From contig CAMRBN010000003.1 in NCBI GenBank assembly GCA_947040455.1, positions 1 through 64,000 on the forward strand: 64,000 nt of DNA, given 5' to 3'. The notes under the pieces are model-generated. The model ran no database searches and was not told the DNA's origin. It saw only the letters and a list, made by a program, of their open reading frames with translations. The stretch comes from an uncultured Mycoplasma sp. (GTDB lineage Bacteria > Bacillota_I > Bacilli_A > Mycoplasmatales > Metamycoplasmataceae). Below are positions 56,928 through 64,000 of this stretch, in pieces; the stretch's first letter is position 1; the number at the start of each line of letters is the position of its first letter. The translations under genes and the position numbers were made by a program.

Positions 56928-57302
56928 TTGTACGCTTTCATAATAATAACAAATAAAATTAACTTTTCAAATTCTGTGAAAGATTATTTTCTTTCCATGT
57001 CACCAATTAATTTTAATTCCACCAAAATATATACTTTTGGTTTAGATAAAACTGATGAATCATTAATTATAAAAGAATTAAAAAATATAATAGATACCAA
57101 CAATAAAATTACAAAAAGTTTTATCTTTTCTGATTTTGGTGACTCATTATTTGCATCAAAAATAATCGAAAATTCTATTGAAAATACAATTTATTCAAAT
57201 AATTCATTGATTGAATCAGGGTTTTTGGCATTCACTTTAATTAATGGTGGAGCACCTATTGAATCAATTATGATTTCCCTTGACAGAGAATTTAAAAAAT
57301 AA
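56928..57302 (+). CDS. DhaM-like EIIA-type phosphotransfer protein without the active-site His
   Basis: 124 aa from a TTG at 56928 with GGA 6 nt upstream. The sequence follows the order of the DhaM (PTS-EIIA-man) fold. FIIITNKINFSNSV stands where IVIVSHS is found, then TFGLDKTDES, FIFSDFGDSLFASKII (like MDMGSALLSAE), NSLIESGFLAF (like APLVEGTLAA) and GGAPIESIM. The phosphorylated His of SHS is Asn here. DhaM normally passes phosphate from the PTS to dihydroxyacetone kinase; no dhaK or dhaL lies nearby. It may be a regulatory or inactive remnant; low certainty. Confidence 0.5.
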   Translation: MYAFIIITNKINFSNSVKDYFLSMSPINFNSTKIYTFGLDKTDESLIIKELKNIIDTNNKITKSFIFSDFGDSLFASKIIENSIENTIYSNNSLIESGFLAFTLINGGAPIESIMISLDREFKK

Positions 57303-57304
57303 AA

Positions 57305-58072
57305 TTATTTTTCTTCTTCTGCTAATATTTTATCTATTTTTTCTGTAGTTTTAAAACTAATTTTTGCCAAAGAGTAAAGCGCCTTACGTCCATAAGTTTT
57401 AATAAATTCCATCGCAAACTTTTCAACAATTTCATTTGTACCTAATGGGGTTTTCATGTCTAACTCTTCATCTTGATCTTCCATCATTTTTAGGAAGTGG
57501 TATCTAGCAATAACCGAAGCAGCAGCAACAGAAATATGTTTTGATTCAGCTTTTTCTAGCAACATAACGGGTTTGACAAAAGAGTCGGCACTTAATTTAC
57601 CGCCAACTAAAGATTCATAATATTTTATGATACTTGATTCATTACTAAATTGATCAATAATTGTCATGTCACTTTTAACTTTTAATTTTAATTCAAGGTG
57701 GTTGATTGATTTAATGTGCAAGAACATTTTTAGCTCATTGGCATTCATGTATTTGTTTAAATTGTTATATCCTTTTTGAGTTAAGTGATTAACACGAAAA
57801 ACTAAAAGATCTTTTAACTTAGGGAAAACTTCTAGAATTTTTTTGTCTGTCATTAATTTTGAATCAGTAATTCCTAATTGCTTAATTTTTTCTATGTTTT
57901 CAGTTTCTACAAAAGCAGCACAAGCAACTAATGGTGTTAAATAATCGCCAACACCAGTTTCATCTACTCCTATTATATTTTTATTATCAAAAATTCCATC
58001 TGTATATTCCAAAAATGTAATGGGTTTCACTTCTGTTTTAGTTTGTGTTTTTTTTGTTGCTGGTTTTGCCAT
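57305..58072 (-). CDS. rnhC: Ribonuclease HIII
   Basis: 255 aa. An N-terminal low-complexity tail (MAKPATKKTQTKTEVKPITF) is followed by the type 2 RNase H core. The signature is NIIGVDETGVGDYLTPLV, with the active-site acidic residues of HIII (DE..G..DYL). DSKLMTDKKI and the late AESKHISVAAASVIARY follow. It removes RNA from RNA-DNA hybrids. The usual N-terminal TBP-like domain of RNase HIII is absent or replaced by the tail, which is shorter than in Bacillus (about 310 aa). Confidence 0.88.
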   Translation of the reverse strand: MAKPATKKTQTKTEVKPITFLEYTDGIFDNKNIIGVDETGVGDYLTPLVACAAFVETENIEKIKQLGITDSKLMTDKKILEVFPKLKDLLVFRVNHLTQKGYNNLNKYMNANELKMFLHIKSINHLELKLKVKSDMTIIDQFSNESSIIKYYESLVGGKLSADSFVKPVMLLEKAESKHISVAAASVIARYHFLKMMEDQDEELDMKTPLGTNEIVEKFAMEFIKTYGRKALYSLAKISFKTTEKIDKILAEEEK

Positions 58073-58114
58073 ATTTATCCTTTAAACTTATGAAAAGTTA
58101 TTTCCATTATATTA

Positions 58115-58996
58115 TTATTTTTCTAGATTATTTAGAAATTTAATAATAAAATCACCAACACCACCTTCTTTATTAGATAATTCAGAGACAAAAGTTGCTG
58201 AGTTTTTGACAATTGGATCGGCATTTGACATTGCTACTGAATTCTCGACAACTTTTAACATTGAGATGTCATTAAATCCATCACCTATTGCAACTGTATT
58301 TGTAACTTCGATGTCATAAAATCTAATTAACAAAGAAATTACTTTTGCTTTTGAAACTCCTAAAGCTGTAATATCAAAAATTTTTGAAGTACTTCCTGTT
58401 TTTGATCAATAGTTAAATTCTGCAAGATCTCCATATTTAATATCTAAATATCTTTTTAAGTCTTGAGCACTTTTTATGTGGCTTTCTTTATCCTTTTTCA
58501 TTTCTTCAAAATTAATATCTAAGATAACACTAATTGGTTTTAAGGGGATTCTAGTAAGATCAATTCCTTCCACAAATTTTGGTAATTTATTAAAACCGAA
58601 TATTTGTTCTAGTTCTGGATTTCGATGTTGCAATTGAACTCATCCGGGTCCTTCAATAGCATAATTTTTAGTAACTTTTTTTAAAAATTCATCACCAATA
58701 ATGTAAAGCATCTCGTTTAAGTTAACATATCTTATGTAATCAATAAAAAATGGATCACAAGGATTATGAATGTGAGCACCATTAATATTTCCAACTATTG
58801 TATCTAATTCTAGTTTTTCATAAATTTCTTTTGTTGAAACTCACGGTCTTCCTGTAATGATGGCAACAATGTGCCCTCTCTCTCTTGCCATTTTAATACC
58901 CTCAATAGTTCTTGGGTGAATTTCGTTTTTAAGTGAATCAGATAAAACAGTCCCATCCAAATCAATTGCAAATAAATATTTTTCTTTTTTTAACAT
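58115..58996 (-). CDS. HAD-superfamily Cof-type phosphatase
   Basis: 293 aa. The start at 58996 gives FAIDLDGTVLSDSLKNE, the nucleophile motif. IITGRPWVSTKE is motif II, a cap domain follows, and AIGDGFNDISMLKVVENSVAMSNAD is motif IV. A purine-rich AGAGGAG site lies 11 nt upstream. It is a second Cof-like enzyme besides that at 6.2 kb, and about as long as typical members. The substrate is unknown. Confidence 0.88.
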
Positions 58997-59064
58997 GTTT
59001 TTACTTCTCCTCTTTAAGTTATTAGTATATATAATTATAAAGAATAAAATGAATCATAACAATA

Positions 59065-59070
59065 TATAAT
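59065..59070 (+). promoter_or_regulatory. -10 box of trmL, predicted leaderless
   Basis: TATAAT ends 8 nt before the ATG at 59079; no Shine-Dalgarno. Confidence 0.55.
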
Positions 59071-59078
59071 TAATAAAT

Positions 59079-59600
59079 ATGATCAACATTATTTTATATC
59101 AACCAGAGATACCACCTAACACAGGAAACATAATTAGAACTTGCTATGCAACCAATGCAATATTACACATCATTAAACCTTTGTCTTTTGATTTATTCCA
59201 TCCATTAATAAAAAGAGCTGCAGCAGGTAGGTCAATCGAAGATATTGAATATTATGTTTATGAAAGTTATGATGATTTTTTTAAATTACATGGAGATAAA
59301 AATATATTTTATATATCAAGATATGGCTTAAAAAATTATGCTGAACATGATTACAAAATCCAAAAAGATGTTTGAGTTATGTTCGGCAGAGAATCAACAG
59401 GCATTCCTAAAGATATTTTAAAAAAAAATATTGACAAATGTTTTCGAATTCCAATGAGTGAAAAATGTCGAAGTTTGAATTTAGCAAATAGCGTCAACCT
59501 TGTAGCTTATGAAATTTTAAGACAAAATGACTTTAAGGACCTATCTTTATTTGAAGTTCAAAAAGGTAAAAACTTCTTATTAGAAGGTGAAGATGAATAA
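59079..59600 (+). CDS. trmL: tRNA (cytidine/uridine-34-2'-O)-methyltransferase
   Basis: 173 aa. A SPOUT-fold protein with NIILYQPEIPPNTGNIIRTC at the N-terminus, KPLSFDLFHPLIKRAAAG, MFGRESTGIPKDIL and the knot motif RIPM...RSLNLANSVNLVAYE. It methylates the wobble base of tRNA-Leu in homologues. Length is typical (about 160). Overlaps the next gene by 8 nt. Confidence 0.92.
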
Positions 59601-60336
59601 CAAAGAATATTTAATTGAAATGCATAGAGATTATTTAACTAAGAACGAAATTATCGAATATAAAAAATTATTACAAAAAAAATATCGTTTAGAAAAAGGT
59701 ATTTATATAATTGAAGGCAAACATCTTGTTGAGGAAGCTTTGAAAGCAAATATTGTTCAAACAATTATTTCGACTGAAAAAATATTTGATTTTGAAGAAA
59801 CTCTTTATGCAAGAGAGAGTGAAATTAAAAAACTTTCTACCACTACCACACCGCAAAATATTATTGCCATTTGCAAAATGATAAAACCAAAACCGTTGGG
59901 AAATAAGATTTTATTTTTAAACAAAATAAATGATCCAGGAAACTTAGGAACCCTAATCAGAACTGCCAAAGCATTTGGTTACAATGATATTGTTTTTGAG
60001 GGAGTTGACATGTACAACTCAAAAGTTTTAAGGTCAGCTCAAGGAGCTATATTTTCTACAAATTGTTTTAATGTTGAAAATTCTGCAATATGAATCAAAG
60101 AAAGAAAGAGTGAAGGATATAAAATATATGGTGCTTTACTAAGTAAAACTTCCAAGGAGTTTGATAAAGTAGAAAAACAAACAAAAAATATTATTGTTTT
60201 AGGTAATGAAGCTACAGGAATCGAATTTCCTGTAGAACAATTATTAGATGAAAAAATTTACATACCCATTCAATATGAGTCATTAAATGTTGCTGTTGCT
60301 GGTGGAATAATTCTTAACTACTTTAAAAGGGACTAA
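59593..60336 (+). CDS. TrmH/SpoU-family RNA 2'-O-methyltransferase
   Basis: 247 aa. An N-terminal substrate-binding domain (KKYRLEKGIYIIEGKHLVEEAL) is followed by the SPOUT domain with LNKINDPGNLGTLIRTAKAF, VLGNEATGIEFPVE and the knot IPIQYESLNVAVAGGIILNY. Motif I (NPGN-like DPGNLG), II (GNEATG) and III (ESLNVAVA) are all present, so it should be active. It resembles the 23S rRNA methyltransferase YsgA/RlmB group. Its target is not certain. The start at 59593 overlaps trmL. Confidence 0.88.
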
Positions 60337-61241
60337 CTTTTTTTAGAAAAAATTAAATCATTGTATTGAAAAATATCATTTCTTGAAAATTTGTATTGAT
60401 AAACTCCTTCATCACCAGAGTTTTTAGCTTTTGAAAAATTGTTGACAAAAATTCCTTCTTTAGTAATTCCTTCTTTAGTAATTTCATCAATTAAAATTGT
60501 ATTTTCAAAAGAAGACATCATTCCTAAAATTTCCTTGTTCTTTAGTTCAAAATAATTTTCATCAACTTTTGATGAGCTTAAGAAAATATTAAAATATTCC
60601 TTACCTTCTAAATCAACACTTCATAATTGGGAATTTAGAAAAGATAATCGATGAATAATTAGCGGCATTAATGAAGAGATTGTTATGGCAATTTCCAATG
60701 TTTTTTTGATTGTAAAAACATCTGAGATTAAAAATTGAAATTTTAGTTCTGTTCTAGAAAAGTTTTCATTATTAACATCAAAGGAAATCATTTCTTTAAA
60801 ATTTTTCAAATACTCAATAATATAGTTACTGAAAACATTGAAAATATCTGATTGCATTTTTTTGAAAGCGATAATCATAAATGAATATTCTTTTTTTTGG
60901 TAAGTATTTATTTTATTATTCAAAAATAAATCAAAATTAATCGGGCAATTTTCATCAGTTATTTTTGAAGTTGATAAAATAGAAAAATTATAATTTGGAT
61001 TTTTAGTGATAATGTATTTGTTGCCATCAATTTCAAACATTGATTTTTTATCTCTAATTTTAATTGTTTCAATATTGGCTATAAAACTTCTTTTTTCATC
61101 TTCGTTATAAGGTTCTGTATTCCATGCAAAAGGTGAATCTGTTTGATATTCACTTTTAATAATTAATTTGCCAGCAAAATCAAAAGCATATTCTTCTTTT
61201 TCATATTTTTCTTCTCACAGTTCTATTGGTTTAATTTCCAT
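60333..61241 (-). CDS. Conserved-looking protein of unknown function
   Basis: 302 aa, crossing TGA codons (IELWEEKYE, QLWSVDLE) and using one TGG (AWN). The start at 61241 has AGGAC 6 nt upstream. N-terminal half MEIKPIELWEEKYEKEE then KSEYQTDSPFAWN. C-terminal half has a beta-rich pattern and the direct internal repeat ITKEGITKEGI. No membrane segment or signal. Convergent with the TrmH-family gene, overlapping by 4 nt. I recognise no domain. Confidence 0.7.
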
Positions 61242-61313
61242 TTTTGTCCTAACGTTTAATTGGCATTAATAAACCCAATTATTTTTTATCATATTTATAT
61301 TATCATTCTTTAA

Positions 61314-62147
61314 TTAATCTCAAATAATATTTGTAAAGTTTAGTATTTGTTGTCTAATAATTTTGAGTCCTTTATTAACATCCGGTTCTCCATTTTTAAT
61401 TAGCAAATTTCTTTTTTTGGTAAACTTAATCAACTCATTATATTTACCAATTTCATCATCACAATAATCAATACCAATTTCATCAAATTTTTCAGGCGCA
61501 TGTTTGTGCATAATTTTTGTAATTTCATAATAAAAATCCAAATCACTAACAACATCAGCTTTAATTGCGCCAGTGGCAACTAATTTTAAAGCATCCTTTT
61601 GATTGATTAATTTTGGCATTAATATTCCTGGTGTATCTAGTAATTGAATCTCTCCAGCAGCAATTCATTGTAAAGAACGTGTAGTTCCTGCGAAGTTCGC
61701 AACTTTCGTTTTTTTAGCTTGCGCCAACAAATTAATCATCGTTGATTTACCAACATTTGGCATACCAACAACAAAGCATCTCAACCTTGGTTTTAGTAAT
61801 CCTTTTTTAGCATCTTTCTCTCTTTTTTTTGCTAAAACTTGTTCTAATTTAGTTAATATCTTTTTTCTTGATTGCGCTTTTTTTAAATTAACAACCACCG
61901 ACATATCATATTCATTATTAAACTTAGGTAGTATTTTGTTTAATTTATCAACATTAGTATAATCACTTTTGGTAAAAACAAATAATCTTGGTTTTCTTGA
62001 ACCAATTTTATCAAATTCATCATTATATGAAGATAGGGGCACTCTTCCGTCCAATAGCACAATAAAACAATCAACAATTTCTTGTTTATCTTTTATATCG
62101 TTAAATGCCTTTGCCATATGGCCAGGAAATCAATTTATTAAATCCAT
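61314..62147 (-). CDS. rbgA: Ribosome biogenesis GTPase RbgA (YlqF)
   Basis: 277 aa, starting MDLINWFPGHMAKAFNDIKD, the typical YlqF opening. The motifs are in circularly permuted order: FTKSD (G4), then VVGMPNVGKSTMINLL (G1), and QLLDTPGILMPKL (G3). A C-terminal RNA-binding domain with KPGNEPDVNKG-like sequence follows. It helps to finish the 50S subunit. A TATAAT 6 nt before the ATG and no Shine-Dalgarno predict a leaderless start. The neighbour on the other side is convergent-free, so it is probably monocistronic. Confidence 0.92.
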
Positions 62148-62153
62148 TTTTTA

Positions 62154-62159
62154 ATTATA
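62154..62159 (-). promoter_or_regulatory. -10 box of rbgA, predicted leaderless
   Basis: TATAAT on the minus strand ends 6 nt before the rbgA ATG. Confidence 0.55.
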
Positions 62160-62208
62160 TATTAATATATATGTAATTGTTGGTTTGTTTGAAAGAACAA
62201 ATATATAA

Positions 62209-62991
62209 TTAATATTTTTTTAAGTAATCATTTTTATAATCTAAAATTATTTCTGTCTCATTTGATAACTTATCTTTTAAAAATTCATGAATTCCTTCAA
62301 TAAAGACTTCTTCAACTTTATGCGATACAATCATAAAATTAATTCCTAAATTTTGTAACACCACTTGTTCATTTCATTTGATGTCTGAAGTAACTAATAA
62401 ATCACAATTGTCAATTTTATTGTGCTCAATAAATTCATAGATATCTCCAGCTCCAGGGGCAAAATAAATTTTTTGAACCAAAGATCCAATTGGTTGAGAT
62501 CAATTAGAAATAACATAATCTAAATTCATTTGCTTTTTAATTAATTCCACTAATGAATTAAATGAAGAAGAATATTTGATAATTGAATTAAATTTATAAC
62601 GCTTGATAATGTTGTCCAATAAATTTAATTTTTTTAACAAGTAGTAATCAGTACCCATGGTATGAATATCAAATGCTGTGTGAAGACCATAAGTTGCAAT
62701 GTTGTTTTCTTCAATTAAATCAAATAATTCTTTTTTAGCAGGATCTAATATAATAGCTTCTAATTTTGAAGGAGCAAAGCAAAATGGGTGATGGGAAATA
62801 ATTATGGAAACATCTTCTCTAATGGCTCTTAAAATTGTTTTTTTATCAACATCAAGAGTAATAATAATTTTCAATCTTTTATTTTTGGATTCAGAAAAGG
62901 AAAAACCACCAAAATCTCACACTTCTTGAGATTTCAATGGAAATTCTTTTTCCAATAATTTAATTAAATTTGCTTGGTTATTAATTTTCAT
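62209..62991 (-). CDS. Nif3-like dinuclear metal centre protein (YbgI/YqfO type)
   Basis: 260 aa from the ATG at 62991. The Nif3 metal motif is SIIISHHPFCFAP, followed by TYGLHTAFDIH (the H..D), and late LVTSDIKWNEQ and IVSHKVEEVF. It is the short form, without the YqfO insert. The function of the family is not settled; GTP cyclohydrolase-like roles have been proposed. It overlaps the end of sigA by 11 nt and is probably in the same operon, as in Bacillus (sigA-yqfO neighbourhood). Confidence 0.88.
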
Positions 62992-64000
62992 TTTGGTAAA
63001 AATCTTTTAATTTCTTTCTTCTTTGAGGGTGTTTTAATTTTCTTAAAACTTTTGTTTCAATTTGACGAACTTTTTCTCTAGTATAACCTAATTCCAAAGC
63101 AATCTCATCTAATGTATGAGATTTAATTCTTTCGCCATTAGCATCGATTCCAATACCATATCTTTTTTGAATAATTTCTTTTTCAAAATCATCTAAATGA
63201 GATTCAATCATTTCTTCTAAAATAGCTGACAGTTCTTCTTGAGCTGCAAAATCAATTGGAGATATAACATTATTATCTTTAATAAAATCACTGAATGATG
63301 AATCATCTTCTTTTCCGATTGGCTTATCTAATGAAATAGGATCAATATTTATACGACGAATATATTGAACTTTTTCTGCAGTAAAATCTTCACCATATCT
63401 TTCGGCAATTTGTTGGTCTGTAGGTGTTTCATTTAATTCTTGTTGTAATTCTCTTTTAATCTTAATAATTTTATTAATTGTTTCAACCATATGTACTGGA
63501 ACTCTGATTGTTCTTGCTTGATCAGCAACAGCTCTTGTGATTGCTTGTCTAATTCATCATGTGGCATAAGTAGAAAACTTAAATCCTTTTCTTCAATCAT
63601 ATTTTGACACAGCTTTAATAATTCCGGCATTACCTTCAGAAATAAGATCTATAAAAGAAAGTCCTCTATTTTTATATTTTTTAGCATTATTAATAACAAG
63701 TCTTAAATTTCTTCTAATCAATATTTCTTTTGCTTTTTTTCCGTCACGTCCACCTTTTTCAATACGTTTGGCAAGTTCAATTTCTTCTTCAGCTGTCAGT
63801 AATTGCCCATATTTACCAATTCAACGCATATATCACTTAACAATATCACTTGTTTCAGATAGTTTGTTTTTCATATTTTTATCAGAAACTCTAACATGTT
63901 TAATATTGTCGTTAATATCCAATTCATCTGTATCATCATAATCTTTCAATTCTAAATCATCCATGGCATCAAAATTTTTCAATTCAAATTCATCAGTATC
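62981..64000 (-). CDS. sigA: Primary sigma factor, 3' part (start outside window)
   Basis: The frame is open from base 64000 down to the TAA at 62981, 339 codons shown. Region 1.2/2 has [38 protein letters not shown] and region 2.4/3 [20 protein letters not shown]. Region 4 has [20 protein letters not shown], which contacts the -35 element. An acidic N-terminal stretch ([20 protein letters not shown]-like) is visible at the window edge. It directs RNA polymerase to the -10/-35 promoters, such as the many TATAAT boxes in this window. Confidence 0.96.

Noticed and set aside
63433-63630. Minus-strand frame of 65 codons over sigA
   Set aside because: It lies in another frame of the same strand across conserved sigma region 2-3 coding sequence.

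Overview
The window is a stretch of a mollicute chromosome. It is very AT-rich, and almost every gene reads through in-frame TGA codons that must be tryptophan (translation table 4): parE, parC, ffh, sufS, fruA and rbgA are whole only under that code. It also has several TTG/GTG starts, a fused fructose PTS, many lipoproteins and no cell-wall genes. The gene content fits the Spiroplasma-Entomoplasma-Mesoplasma group better than the pneumoniae or hominis groups, but no 16S rRNA is present to prove the genus. Coordinates below join segments that standard-code translation would cut at TGA.

Layout. 1-2.2 kb: C-terminal end of a large repeat protein, then a terminator. 2.4-6.2 kb: one 1258-aa DUF4011/SF1-helicase/PD-(D/E)XK-type nuclease protein. 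6.2-12.9 kb (minus): parE-parC-nadE-azoR-HAD phosphatase. 13.1-14.8 kb: three small genes of unknown function. 15.2-18.3 kb: fruA-manA sugar operon. 18.3-20.2 kb (minus): ytpR-tyrS. 20.2-21.7 kb: deoxynucleoside kinase and an alpha/beta hydrolase. 21.7-22 kb (minus): a small double-glycine-leader peptide that looks like a bacteriocin precursor. 22.1-25.7 kb: holA, a GH13-like protein without the expected catalytic residues, rplJ-rplL with an L10-type leader. 25.8-29.1 kb: two BspA-like LRR surface proteins flanking a small gene and tRNA-Ser(CGA). 29.2-32.8 kb: tandem pair of fused permease-ATPase ABC transporters whose 3' ends are almost identical. 32.9-35.2 kb: rluB, a small gene, obgE. 35.4-39.7 kb: a 1460-aa surface protein with 14 repeats, a membrane anchor and a Gln/Asn/Trp/Asp-rich tail. 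39.8-41.4 kb: galU, plsY. 41.4-50.0 kb (minus): a dense set with overlaps (divIVA-like, folC, folT, nusB, unknown, tlyA, sufS, sufU, dinB, nadD-yqeK fusion, mtnN). 50.1-51.4 kb: a membrane protein and a DEDD-exonuclease-like protein. 51.4-56.8 kb (minus): ffh, a phosphodiesterase and, transcribed towards them, four tandem lipoproteins. 56.9-64 kb: a DhaM-like protein, rnhC, a HAD phosphatase, two SPOUT methyltransferases, an unknown protein, rbgA, a Nif3-like protein and the 3' part of sigA.

How the genes work together. Sugar uptake and entry to glycolysis (fruA, manA), NAD synthesis (nadD, nadE), folate uptake and polyglutamylation (folT, folC), Fe-S assembly (sufS, sufU), nucleoside salvage, glycolipid/phospholipid precursors (galU, plsY), ribosome biogenesis (obgE, rbgA, rluB, tlyA, trmL, TrmH-like) and DNA maintenance (parC/E, holA, dinB, rnhC) are ordinary. 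The accessory interest lies in the helicase-nuclease, the double-glycine peptide, the ABC pair, the GH13-like protein and the surface proteins. A further pattern across the window is that many genes have a perfect TATAAT ending 6-8 nt before the ATG and no Shine-Dalgarno, which predicts leaderless mRNAs.
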